A stretch of DNA of 64,000 bases, taken from the NCBI GenBank assembly GCA_964578835.1, contig CAZOEL010000019.1, positions 23,924-87,923 of the forward strand, given 5' to 3'. This stretch comes from CAZOEL01 sp964578835 (GTDB lineage Bacteria > Desulfobacterota > Syntrophobacteria > Syntrophobacterales > Syntrophobacteraceae). This document shows, piece by piece, positions 43,794 through 52,399 of the stretch (its first letter is position 1; each line of letters starts with the position of its first letter). The notes under the pieces were generated by a model that searched no databases, had not been told where the DNA came from, and saw only the letters and a program-made list of their open reading frames with translations. The translations under genes were made by a program, and so were the position numbers.

Positions 43794-43976
43794 TTACCGA
43801 ACAATCACTGGGTTTTGAATTTCTTCGTAATTCCCAGCCTTGTCATAGGCTCTCACCGTGAAGGGATGTACACTTTTGTCCACCCCTTCCGGGATTCGGA
43901 AACGTGTTTGAGTTCTGGCTTTTTCATAAATCCTCCCTTGGAAGTAGATCTTGTAATAGCTCACACCCACATTCAT
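43794..43976 (-). pseudogene. C-terminal fragment of an Ig-like-domain protein
   Basis: The last 60 residues of a frame (YYKIYFQGRIYEKARTQT, then VRAYDKAGNYEEI) look like the end of a bacterial Ig/Big-type extracellular domain (the A-Y-D-K-A-G-N motif). An in-frame stop lies just upstream and another frame carries the continuation (LTKLKYQAKDECG), so it is a broken remnant. Confidence 0.45.
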
Positions 43977-44015
43977 CTTTGGCCTGGTATTTCAGCTTCG
44001 TAAGCAATTGGGCAA

Positions 44016-44200
44016 CTACAGGGCGCTCATAAACTGAGCAGGCTGCTCCGGCGTGAGATTCTGAGGAAGGAAGGCTTTGTAGTCATCCTCATTCTGAACG
44101 TAAGGGAGCTTTTCAAAAAGATGGCGAAGATACTGATACTCGATGATCAAGTTTTTTTGTTCGCCGGTTATGCAGCTTTTGCTTGACAAGCTACCATGCG
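44016..44200 (-). pseudogene. IS66-type transposase C-terminal fragment
   Basis: Minus-strand reading gives LIIEYQYLRHLFEKLPYVQN then YKAFLPQNLTPEQPAQ before a TAG at 44016. The YLRHLFEKLP...ALLPQ pattern matches the end of IS66 OrfC (DDE) transposases. The catalytic region is missing. Confidence 0.6.
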
Positions 44201-44859
44201 GCTTTAGCTCTTATGTAAAAAGGGGTTGCAATCCAATGAACAACAGAAAGCCCCACTTCGAGATGTTTGTTCCGAAAGAGACATGAGCCAAATGGCGACC
44301 GCATCAAGGTTTATGGATGTCAAGAAAAAAGCGTCTCTTCTGCAAATTGAAAACTTGATAATCGAGTGATAGCTGTCGAAACATGTAGGAAATATATCGG
44401 CCCAACTGTGAAATGATTTTGGGAGAAGACAAGGCTTGGCCTTTATGGAGATCTTTCTTCAAGACCTTCACCTATCTTGGGTTTCGGCTTTTTACTGCAA
44501 TGCTGGAAAGTTCATGCATTTTAGCGTCGATGTGAGAGAGTCCACCAGTTTTTGCACATTTTGAGATTGCTCGTGAGATCTTTTGGGTAGATCCGGAAAT
44601 ACCCTTACACCCCACCTCATTGTGAAAATGAAACCGCCACACTGCCCCATCCGATGAAAACATAGTTCCATCAAGCATATGGCAGCACGCAATGCTGGGC
44701 ATTCAGCCTTGGCATGCGCCTTGCTTTTATGTATCGCAACGACAGCGACTGGCGCAAAAAAGCCTGCGGGTGTCAGCGCTGATCGGAGCATCAGCAGCAT
44801 TTTTTCAATGTGTGGATTATGGCAATTGAATGGATTTTCCAAATAGAGAAGGAAAAGAA
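44201..44859. other. Decayed stretch without recognisable genes
   Basis: Short broken frames on both strands. No domain is recognised and no regulatory site is convincing. Confidence 0.5.
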
Positions 44860-45258
44860 ATGAATAAGATCGCTTCTATGGTTGGTGTGGGCGCTATGGT
44901 TATCTCCCTTGGCCTTGGCTCGGCTTTTGCGCAGCAGGCGACAACCGCTCCCACGAATACCCCACCGACTGCGGCAGAGAAGGATAAAGCCCCAAAGCCC
45001 GATATGACGAAGGCTGATCCCATGAAGGCCGCAGAGGCCAAAGCGGGTGTCGAGGTGAAGCCTGAAAAGGCTGGCGTCGAGATGAAGAAGACCGCTGATC
45101 CCGTAAAGGGAGAAGTTGATAAGGCTGCAACTGAAAAGCCAGCGAACGACAAGACAGCTGACAAAAAGGTTGTGGGCGAGAAGGACGTGAAGGCTGATCC
45201 CGCCAAGACTGCCGATACCGTGAAAAAGCTTGATGAAGCGAAAAGTGTAAAGCAATAG
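44860..45258 (+). CDS. Exported Lys/Ala/Pro-rich low-complexity protein
   Basis: 132 residues: signal peptide (cleavage after AFAQ, about residue 26), then a body made almost only of K, A, D, P, E, T and V with degenerate repeats (KADPMKAAEAKAGVEVK; KAGVEMKKTADPVKGEVDKA). It has no aromatic core, so it is probably disordered and periplasmic, perhaps a cell-wall-associated or desiccation-type protein. ATG 44860 follows AGAAGGAAAAG, and a strong terminator follows the stop. Confidence 0.75.
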   Translation: MNKIASMVGVGAMVISLGLGSAFAQQATTAPTNTPPTAAEKDKAPKPDMTKADPMKAAEAKAGVEVKPEKAGVEMKKTADPVKGEVDKAATEKPANDKTADKKVVGEKDVKADPAKTADTVKKLDEAKSVKQ

Positions 45259-45278
45259 CATCGGGCTAAAGAGCAACA

Positions 45279-45325
45279 AAAAGAAAAGCCCTGTTTCGGG
45301 ATCATTCGGAACAGCGCTTTTCTTT
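45279..45325 (+). terminator. Intrinsic, probably bidirectional terminator
   Basis: Long stem AAAGAAAAGCCCTGTTTCG/CGGAACAGCGCTTTTCTTT (two mismatches) ending in TTTTCTTT, 21 bp after the stop of the low-complexity gene. Confidence 0.8.
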
Positions 45326-45660
45326 GCTGTAATCTTTATAAATCATCGCGTTTTTTCATCTATATCCGTGACTGGATGATTGGCAATTCCTTTGAGACCC
45401 GCTGGGACTGAAGCCTTCCCTCCCAATTGGAATGCAGGGTATAAGGCGTAGTTAATAATTATCCCAGCTATAAATTTGTCCACATCCCGCAGCAGATTGA
45501 CTATCCAGTCTGCATTACAATGCCGGAGAGCGCAGGGCCGGGGTAGATAAGGTTCAGAAATCCCAAGCCCCCTCGTCCTTCCTCCCCGCCACAGCGTCTG
45601 GTCCATGCTGAGGATTTGCTATGGAGGAGAATGGGCTCATGTCCCTGGTGAGGAGTATTC
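45326..45660. other. Intergenic stretch, nothing identified
   Basis: No intact frame with a start signal; a minus-strand frame at 45343-45606 has ordinary shadow character. Confidence 0.4.
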
Positions 45661-45795
45661 ATGCAGTCAAAAGGAAAGGCAGAGGTACTGCAGGTGAGTT
45701 TCGACGATAGGAAAAGCAAGCTTTCCGTTATCTTGTACGAAGAATACGGAAGGTCTTCCATTTTGGTTTTGACCGGTCTTCTTTTCTTATGCTAA
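45661..45795 (+). CDS. Possible small membrane-tailed peptide, 44 aa
   Basis: ATG 45661 with GAGGAG 7 nt upstream; TAA 45793-45795. A polar N-terminal half (KGKAEVLQVSFDDRKSKLSV) and a hydrophobic C-terminal end (ILVLTGLLFLC) suggest a tail-anchored peptide. It ends 12 bp before the M23 peptidase gene. Confidence 0.4.
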   Translation: MQSKGKAEVLQVSFDDRKSKLSVILYEEYGRSSILVLTGLLFLC

Positions 45796-45807
45796 TTATA
45801 ATTGGTT

Positions 45808-47169
45808 ATGAAAAGAACAAATTTTTTCAAACGATCATCTGGAGGGTTCCGGCTGCGATGTTTTCCTGAGCGCAAGCGGCGTTTAGGCCGAAAGTTAACG
45901 GGTGTCCTCCTTCTTGTGATCCTCATCATCTCTCCCTGGCCAAAGTCGCTTTTTTTTCCTGTTGTTCCGTATCCGCCCGAAGAGTCCCACAGAACAGGAT
46001 CGAGTGCTCCTGCATCTCAGGAAGAATCTGCCAAATCTGCAATAAAACACTATGTCGTGCAGTCTGGCGACACTCTTTATGCCATCTTCAATGCGCTCGA
46101 TCTTCCGGTAGAATGCTTGGCTCAATGCGAGGGGGCATGTGCTGACTTTTCAGAACTCAACCAACTGCAACCGGAAGATGAGCTCACAATCTTTATTGAT
46201 CAGCGGGAGCAGGCACCTTTCAAGTTCATTTATTCCTCAGTGGATGGTTTAACTTACACGTTTTTCAGAGAGGGACCCGGATGGGCCTGTGAAAAGGATG
46301 ATGCTCAGCCCCTGGTCAGCTATCGAGCGGCAAGCGGGACAATCGCAGACAACCTTTATGACTCCTGCATTCGCAGCCAGGTACCAGCAGCCCTTATAAT
46401 GGACCTTGCCGATCTCTTTGCATACGATATCGATTTCAATGCCGATATCCAGAGGGGCGACACGTTCTCATTGTATTATGAAGAGCAGACGAGGAACGGG
46501 AAAGTGATACAATCGGAGCCGATTTTGGCCGCTCGAATGGTGATAGGAGGTAGGAGCCGTGAGGCTTTTTTCTATGAGCTTCAAGATGGCTACAAAGGTT
46601 ACTTCGACGAGGATGGACGATCTTTACAGAAGCTCTTCTTGAAGGCTCCCCTCAGCTACAGTCGTATCAGCTCGACTTTCACATACAGAAGACTTCACCC
46701 AATACTCCGGATTTTTCGCCCTCATCTCGGTATTGACTATGCCGCCCCTCAAGGGGCTCCCGTCAGTGCTCTGGGAAGCGGCACCATTACCTATTTAGGC
46801 CGGAGAGGCGGTTTTGGCCGTTACATAGAAGTCAGCCACAATGCCACCTACAAGACCGCTTACGGACACCTCAACGGATTTGCCAAGGGGCTGCGGAAAG
46901 GGAGTAAGGTCCTCCAGGGCGATGTAATCGGATATGTTGGAACCTCGGGGTTGGCAACCGGTCCCCATCTGGATTTTCGCTTCTTCAAAAACGGGAAGCC
47001 CGTGAACTTTCTTGCCACCGATTTCCCTCATGCTCGGTCCATACCAAAGTCTTTACGGTCGGACTTCGAGAGAAAAAGACAAGTCTATGCGGATGCATTA
47101 GATGGGAAGCGCTTCGCCCATAGTCAAAAGAATAATCCATTAAAAGAGCCTGAGCTGAGACAGAATTAG
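45808..47169 (+). CDS. LysM/OapA-type M23 murein endopeptidase
   Basis: A 453-residue inner-membrane-anchored peptidase: one N-terminal helix (about 32-50), a LysM/OapA-like region (HYVVQSGDTLYAIF), a beta domain and a C-terminal M23 metallopeptidase (about 300-400). Zn site residues are His and Asp in RPHLGIDYAAP and His in TAYGHLNGF; the last motif reads GPHLDFRF where the usual form is HLH, so Asp replaces the final His. It would cut peptidoglycan cross-bridges, like MepM. ATG 45808 has only a weak ribosome-binding site. Confidence 0.9.
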   Translation: MKRTNFFKRSSGGFRLRCFPERKRRLGRKLTGVLLLVILIISPWPKSLFFPVVPYPPEESHRTGSSAPASQEESAKSAIKHYVVQSGDTLYAIFNALDLPVECLAQCEGACADFSELNQLQPEDELTIFIDQREQAPFKFIYSSVDGLTYTFFREGPGWACEKDDAQPLVSYRAASGTIADNLYDSCIRSQVPAALIMDLADLFAYDIDFNADIQRGDTFSLYYEEQTRNGKVIQSEPILAARMVIGGRSREAFFYELQDGYKGYFDEDGRSLQKLFLKAPLSYSRISSTFTYRRLHPILRIFRPHLGIDYAAPQGAPVSALGSGTITYLGRRGGFGRYIEVSHNATYKTAYGHLNGFAKGLRKGSKVLQGDVIGYVGTSGLATGPHLDFRFFKNGKPVNFLATDFPHARSIPKSLRSDFERKRQVYADALDGKRFAHSQKNNPLKEPELRQN

Positions 47170-47227
47170 TATGGGATTTCTAAAATGCTGTCGCAGCAAA
47201 ACCGGAAGAGCAATGCCGATGCTTCAG

Positions 47228-47259
47228 GCCGGAGGCCCAGATGGAAAGAGGCCTCCGGC
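47228..47259. terminator. Hairpin between convergent genes
   Basis: Perfect 10-bp stem GCCGGAGGCC/GGCCTCCGGC between the M23 gene and htpX. Confidence 0.65.
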
Positions 47260-47280
47260 TCTAGAATATTCTCACCACCG

Positions 47281-48117
47281 CTACATGTTCATAAGCCTTC
47301 TAATCCGCTCTTCCATGGGCGGGTGTGTGCTGAAGAACCGCATCACGCCATCGCCCCGGAGGGGGTTCACGATGAACATGTGAGCTGTTGCGGGATTTGC
47401 GTGCATGGGAGCCCTCTCAACCCCGAGGTGCAGCTTGTGGAGTGCACTGGCAAGGTATCTAGGATTCCCGACAAGCCTTGCTCCTCCCTCATCAGCCAGG
47501 TACTCGCGAGACCTGGAGATGGCGAGTTGAACGAGTGTTGCAGCAATAGAGGCGATAATGGAGAAGATGAAGGTTCCGATAATGCTTCCACCCCCTTCTT
47601 CATCGCTTCTTCCTCCTCCGAGCAGGGCTCCCCACTGAGCCATAGAGGCAAGCATGCTTATGGCTCCTGCAAAAGTCGCTGCAATGCTCCCAATAAGGAT
47701 ATCCCTGTGCTTTACGTGCGCCAACTCATGTGCGAGAACGCCCATGAGCTCGTTTCGATCCAGGATGCGAAGGATTCCCGTTGTGACCGCAACGGCCGCA
47801 TGTTCCGGGTTCCTTCCCGTTGCAAAGGCGTTTGGCGTATCGCTCTCTATGATGTAGACCTTAGGCATCGGAATACCCGCCCGAATGGAAAGCTCACGCA
47901 CCTTCCCGTAGAGCCCCGGGGCTTCCCTCTCGCTCACCTCTCGCGCATGGTACATGGCGAGCACCATCCGGTCGCTGAACCAGTAGGCTCCGAAATTCAT
48001 AACGGTTGCCATGACAAGTGCTATCATCATGCCGCTCTTGCCTCCCAGCGCACCTCCCGTGAAAACGAGGAGGAGTGTCAGCACGGTCATGAAAAAAGCA
48101 GTCCTCAAGGTGTTCAT
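47281..48117 (-). CDS. htpX: Membrane zinc metalloprotease HtpX
   Basis: A 278-residue M48 protease with two N-terminal membrane helices (about 5-50), zinc motif HELAHVKH, a further hydrophobic hairpin, and the third ligand in YLADEGGARL. The C-terminal FSTHPPMEERIRRL is typical. It degrades damaged membrane proteins together with FtsH. ATG 48117 has AAGGAG upstream, so the longer frame from 48342 is rejected. The Tim44-like gene ends 26 bp upstream, on the same strand. Confidence 0.95.
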   Translation of the reverse strand: MNTLRTAFFMTVLTLLLVFTGGALGGKSGMMIALVMATVMNFGAYWFSDRMVLAMYHAREVSEREAPGLYGKVRELSIRAGIPMPKVYIIESDTPNAFATGRNPEHAAVAVTTGILRILDRNELMGVLAHELAHVKHRDILIGSIAATFAGAISMLASMAQWGALLGGGRSDEEGGGSIIGTFIFSIIASIAATLVQLAISRSREYLADEGGARLVGNPRYLASALHKLHLGVERAPMHANPATAHMFIVNPLRGDGVMRFFSTHPPMEERIRRLMNM

Positions 48118-48143
48118 GTATCTTGGTCTCCTTACAAAGCTCG

Positions 48144-49142
48144 CTATCGATCCGCCTGATTGATGGCGGAAAGCTGCCACCTGGGTGACCCGATATCGCG
48201 GCAAAATGTCCAATACTCCTGGAACTTGACAGGATTCATCTTGTCTCCTTCCACTATCTGGCGGGTTGCGGCATCCACGGTGTAATCGAGCAGGTTTGCC
48301 GTAAAAAGGACCGTTATGTAGTCCTTCCCGACTTCCTGCCATGCTTCCGCAATCTCCACCTTCCGGATGGCGATGTTCTCTAGGTGGTTGATCACCCCCC
48401 TTTGCTGCATCGACTCGAATTCCTGGTGGAAGAAATCGACCATCTCACGAGAGAGAACAGATTCGATTCCATCGACGCTTCGGTTCGTCCAACCTGCTTG
48501 AATGCGGAAGAAGAGGTCCTGCACGGTTTCCTTGAACTTATCTTCTTCAAAATCAGGGTCCTGGCGCCTGATCTGATCGAGCCCTCGCTCCAGTTCCCCA
48601 TAATTGGGACCGAGCTCCTGAGCCGGGGTCGAACCATATGGAGTCCCCTGATAACTTGCGTAATTATCTGGCTGGGGAGAACCTCCATCGGCATAGTAGC
48701 CCGTCACGGCTGCATTCTGCATGCGCCGCTTCCTAAAGAACCTGTATGCAAGATAGAGGAGCAGCCCAATGAGGGCTATCTCGATAAACCCTATGCCCCC
48801 TCCTGCAGCACCGCCCGGTGATGCATGGCCTGTACCGCCGAAAAGGAGACTTCCCAGCATCCCGCCTGCAAGTCCTCCAGCCAATCCCTGCATGAAGGGG
48901 CTGCGGCTAAAAAAACCTCCCGATGGCTGAGCTGGACTGGCGGGAAGAGGGTTCCTCCCGGGTGTGCTCATACTGGGCGAGCTTTGGGAAGGCGTCTGAG
49001 GAGTAGAAAAGTTTTTGCTTCCACGGCTTCCAGACGAGCGCCCACCTCCAGCTCTTGCCCAAGCTGTGGACTCCATGTAGCTGGCGATCCCAAAGAAAAA
49101 CAGCGTTGAAAACACAAGCACCAAGGACATCTTTTTGCTCAT
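48144..49142 (-). CDS. Tim44-like domain membrane protein
   Basis: A 332-residue protein with a signal or anchor, a Ser/Pro/Gly-rich segment, a glycine-zipper helix (GLAGGLAGGMLGSLLFGG), a second membrane helix (IALIGLLLYLAYRF) and a C-terminal Tim44-like domain (about 190-330; VQDLFFRIQAGWTNRSVDGI, REMVDFFHQEFESM). Bacterial members are of unknown function, possibly membrane-protein handling. ATG 49142 follows GAGAGGAACC. Probably an operon with htpX. Confidence 0.88.
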   Translation of the reverse strand: MSKKMSLVLVFSTLFFFGIASYMESTAWARAGGGRSSGSRGSKNFSTPQTPSQSSPSMSTPGRNPLPASPAQPSGGFFSRSPFMQGLAGGLAGGMLGSLLFGGTGHASPGGAAGGGIGFIEIALIGLLLYLAYRFFRKRRMQNAAVTGYYADGGSPQPDNYASYQGTPYGSTPAQELGPNYGELERGLDQIRRQDPDFEEDKFKETVQDLFFRIQAGWTNRSVDGIESVLSREMVDFFHQEFESMQQRGVINHLENIAIRKVEIAEAWQEVGKDYITVLFTANLLDYTVDAATRQIVEGDKMNPVKFQEYWTFCRDIGSPRWQLSAINQADR

Positions 49143-49287
49143 CTTTGTGGTTCCTCTCATTTAAGGTTTCCATCTTCCCGGATACGTTACGACCCATGTT
49201 GCGTCCAGGTCCCGCAAGGAAGTTTCATCCGGGATTGTCTGTGCTGACTGCGTCAGAAGAACATGCTTCTTACGCGTTCTGTAGTCC

Positions 49288-49542
49288 CTACCTGTGAATC
49301 GTTAACCTTTCTCCGTTTTTCGAGGGTTCCGGCCCGAGCGAATTGTATTCTGATATGATTCTTAGAACCGTTCCCTCCGATAATCCCGTGTGCAATGCTA
49401 TTTCCGAGGCGGGTCTCGGATTGACCAAGGCGTTGTAGATCACAAGCCACTTTTGCACCCGAAAGAAGCCTCCGTTCATCTGCATTCTCATCTTCACCTC
49501 ATCGGGTGAGAGGTGACCGGCTACTCTTACTGATTCTCTCAT
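49288..49542 (-). CDS. IS630-type winged-helix domain protein, 84 aa
   Basis: Resembles only the N-terminal DNA-binding domain of IS630-family transposases: LSPDEVKMRMQ, RVQKWLVIYNALVNPRPASE, IALHTGLSEGTVLRIISEYN. No DDE catalytic domain follows before the TAG. AGAGGA precedes ATG 49542. It may be a transposase remnant or a captured DNA-binding protein. It lies about 220 bp from a TTGAA-N7-TTCAA palindrome pair. Confidence 0.6.
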   Translation of the reverse strand: MRESVRVAGHLSPDEVKMRMQMNGGFFRVQKWLVIYNALVNPRPASEIALHTGLSEGTVLRIISEYNSLGPEPSKNGERLTIHR

Positions 49543-49760
49543 ACATTCCTCTTCGATGGAGTATTGGGTACGACCATCCGCTTTTCTTGCCTCCCGACTT
49601 GGTCCGGGATGCAGACAGTATAACGAGAAGAGGCACATCATCGAGCCTCCTTTTCATGTGTATCCACTATAGTGCAATAGAGCTGCCAACGGCCCCTATA
49701 CTAAGAAAGGCCTGAGGATTCGCTGAGCCAGGGACGGTAACCAAGAGTATCCTGTTAGGG

Positions 49761-49820
49761 ATTGAACATTTTGTTCAATCTGAAGAGACATTCTTTTCAA
49801 TTGTTGAACGACTCTTTCAA
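49761..49820 (+). promoter_or_regulatory. Paired TTGAA-N7-TTCAA palindromes (site set 1)
   Basis: ATTGAACATTTTGTTCAAT (49761-49779) and TTGAACGACTCTTTCAA (49804-49820), centres 42 bp apart, about four helical turns. The same pair precedes the -24/-12 promoter at 55741. Candidate enhancer sites for one activator. Confidence 0.7.
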
Positions 49821-49953
49821 GGCACACCCGGAATCAGTTCCATAGCTCCGCGACTGTTTTGCACTTGGTCGTTCAAACAAGATTAGCTGCTGCCATAAGA
49901 AAATCAGATCTGTATGGACCTCAAAAGATGGGCCGGACTGGAACTCCTTTCCT

Positions 49954-49969
49954 TGGCATGATCTCTGCT
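49954..49969 (+). promoter_or_regulatory. Sigma-54-like -24/-12 promoter before the DUF4337 gene
   Basis: TGGCAT-GATCT-CTGCT has the GG/GC spacing of sigma-54 promoters and shares its first 15 bases with the core at 55741. Transcription would start near 49981, giving a leader of about 78 nt. Confidence 0.7.
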
Positions 49970-50058
49970 GGCCCTCCATGTTCGCAATGGAATTCCCTCG
50001 CTGGTTTGCAGGGAAGTCTGAGACAGGAATTTGAGATTATGTGGCTGGAGAAAACGAG

Positions 50059-50700
50059 ATGAGTGAAGGAAAATCAATGGAGGCAAGTTCGGAAGGATAC
50101 GGTAGAAAGTTTGAATTCATGACTGCTCTTACCCTTGCTGTTTTCGCAGCCATCCTTGCCATTACAGACCTTGGAGGCGGCAGATACGGTGATGATGAAA
50201 TCATAGGAACGAACGAGAAGGCCAATATCTACGACTGGTACCAGTCAAAGAGCGTAAAACAGAGCCTCCTGGAAGGTCAAAGGGATCTGGTTCAAACTCT
50301 CTTGAGCTCGGGCTCCATAAAGCAAGATCAGATTTCCCCCCTGGAAGCCCTGACGGCGAAACTCGATGAGGACATTGCCCGTTACAAGAAAGAGAAGACC
50401 GAGCTTTTGGTTGGTTCGGCAGCGGTGGGCAAGGAAAACTGGGCTCAGGACATTGACGGGGAATTGGGAAGGGTGATCGGAGCCAAAGAGTGGGAGAAAA
50501 AGCTGGATGTACTCGGTCGAGCCGGAGACAAGTTCGATCTGGCCGTGCTCTTCTTGCAGCTTTGCCTGGTTGTTGGCGCCGTCTCTCTCGTATTGCAGGA
50601 AGACAGGCTCAAGCTTGCTTTCTTTTGCGGAATGGTGCTCCTGGGAGGTGTTGGCTTTTTCTACTCGCTGCAGGCATTCTTTGTGGCCGTCTCCGCCTGA
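50059..50700 (+). CDS. DUF4337 membrane protein
   Basis: A 213-residue protein with three membrane helices: TALTLAVFAAILAITDLGGG near the N-terminus and two at the C-terminal end (FDLAVLFLQLCLVVGAVSLV and the next segment). The central polar domain includes ANIYDWYQSKSVKQ and matches DUF4337. Function unknown. ATG 50059 is favoured over GTG 50041 by GGAG at 50046. A sigma-54-like promoter with upstream palindromes precedes it. Confidence 0.85.
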   Translation: MSEGKSMEASSEGYGRKFEFMTALTLAVFAAILAITDLGGGRYGDDEIIGTNEKANIYDWYQSKSVKQSLLEGQRDLVQTLLSSGSIKQDQISPLEALTAKLDEDIARYKKEKTELLVGSAAVGKENWAQDIDGELGRVIGAKEWEKKLDVLGRAGDKFDLAVLFLQLCLVVGAVSLVLQEDRLKLAFFCGMVLLGGVGFFYSLQAFFVAVSA

Positions 50701-50903
50701 TAAAGAAGAGAGACTCTTCGATCGGTGTGCCTGCAACCTGAAAGCGGCTTTTGAGCCATATCCGCCCCTGAATGCTTGGCGTCCGAGGTTTGGAGCTCAT
50801 TGAGCAAGGGACGACACCGGATGGGAAGCCTTTGTCGGCAGTCTTTGGAAAAGTATCAGTCTATCAATATTTCTGTTTGTCAAGCGTCTCTGAGAGGGAG
50901 ATC

Positions 50904-51675
50904 ATGGAAGAATTAAGGCAACTGCTGTTGAGTATGTGAAGATTGATCCTGACGCTGTTGATTTTTTTGTACTTGGAGGCTGCAGCCGCGACTCCTCTAT
51001 GGACCTTCTTCGCCGTGACCTCGACCGTTACCCCGAATACAGTCTCATTTTGTATGATATGGACTCACAGGGACTATTCGCCCGGGATTGCTTCCATAGT
51101 TACCGGTTGCTTTATCCTGATGTGAGAAAGCATACAAGCGAAGGCCGCGCCCCGGAATTGTCCCAACAGGTTACAGACTGGGTGAAGTTCACAAAGACAC
51201 TTATGAGAAGTACCTACCGGCCCTGGGCATGGTCGTGCTTGCCAAGAAGAAAGACGGTACAGTCGAGAGCGCCATCCAGCCACCAGCCTTCCAGTACGTG
51301 GGAGATCCCCGTTTTGGACAGTGGCAAACCGATAGCCGTGGCAATCAGGTCTGGGCTTGTCTTGCAACATCCATGGTCCTCTCCGAGGTCATAGACGAAA
51401 TCGGCGACGCTTTTGAGAGTCGCGGACGCCGAATCCATTACAGCGACTGGCAGGAGTATCGGAAAGCGACCGGTAAGGGCTTCCCCTACTTCGGGAAAAG
51501 GAACGACCGGGGAAGACCTCAGTTCGGGAGCGAAGCAACGGTAACCCGCAAGAGCGGTTCAGGTTTTATTGAGCGCCAGCAGGCACGCATGGGGGAGTGG
51601 AAGGAATCGTTTGCCAGGAAAGTAAAGTCCCGAATGGGACGAACGAAGGTTTCCGCAAGCCGCCTTACCGGCTGA
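50904..51675 (+). pseudogene. Frameshifted exported protein, function unknown
   Basis: An ATG with AGAGGGAG (50904) opens a short frame (MEELRQLLLSM, then stop) that reopens as a hydrophobic signal-like segment (LTLLIFLYLEAAAATPLWTF). Another frame then carries VPTGYRLGEVHKDTYEKYLP, MVVLAKKKDG and FQYVGDPRFGQWQTDSRGNQ to a basic C-terminus (RKVKSRMGRTKVS, stop 51675). The pieces read as one exported protein broken by an early stop and at least one frameshift. No known domain is recognised. Confidence 0.55.
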
Positions 51676-51728
51676 GATTTGAGCGGAAGTCGCAGCTTTG
51701 GAAGAAAACAGGGCTCATGGAGGAGGCA

Positions 51729-52082
51729 ATGTATATAGGCACCCTCCGTTTAGGGATCATCTACCTCGTAGCAGCTTTTGTTCTTCTTGTACTGGGAAAA
51801 TACTGTTTCGATCTCATGCATCGGAGCTTCATCGTCAAAGAAGAATTCATAGATCGGGATAACGTGGCACTGGAGCTGGTATTGTGCGGTTATCTAATGG
51901 GTCTCATGCTGGCCGTGGGGGGAGCGCTTGCCGGCCCATCGATCTCTCTTATGCAGCCAACGTCGGTAATAGTCGTCCTGGCCGATAAACTGATATACCA
52001 CCCGCGGCGATTGCCTACTTATGCAGGCCCTCTGGCCTGTACAACCACGACCAGACTGCCCTGCGTGCCTTTGCATACTTGA
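51729..52082 (+). pseudogene. DUF350 membrane protein, C-terminal half lost
   Basis: ATG 51729 after GGAGGAGG. The first 70 residues match the N-terminal half of DUF350: two membrane helices, the linker KEEFIDRDNVALELVLCGYL and GGALAGPS. After about residue 85 the similarity stops and the frame runs into unrelated sequence (RRLPTYAGPLACTTTTRL), so the second helical hairpin is missing. Confidence 0.7.
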
Positions 52083-52337
52083 ACCAAACTGTGCAGGGAG
52101 TCCAGCAACTGACCGAGGGCATCTCGAGCGTGGTTTTCCCTATCCGTCCTAGATACGTCTGCACGCAACGCCGTGATCTTGCAGAGGGATCAGCAGGCGA
52201 GTGTCAGAACCCTGATCATGAATAGTTTTTCCTCTCTAAAGCGTCAAGAGGCAAGCTACATTGATAGATATTCCATAAGAAGGGCAGCAACGGGCATTCA
52301 ATCAAAAGAATCTATGATAAATTTCCGCAATGGCTAG
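52040..52337 (+). pseudogene. Degenerate helical protein remnant
   Basis: Two overlapping frames give plausible helical sequence: ALRAFAYLNQTVQGVQQLTE, then after a frame change LSVLDTSARNAVILQRDQQA and SFSSLKRQEASYIDRYS to TAG 52337. No start is identified and no family recognised. Confidence 0.3.
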
Positions 52338-52399
52338 AAACAATTATTATATCCGCCATGTGGATGCCTTGAGGAGAAAGGCCGTTCCCTCTATCGTGT

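Noticed and set aside
47185..48159. 324-codon plus-strand frame opposite htpX
   Set aside because: htpX has the zinc motif, membrane helices and a start signal; the plus frame is its shadow.
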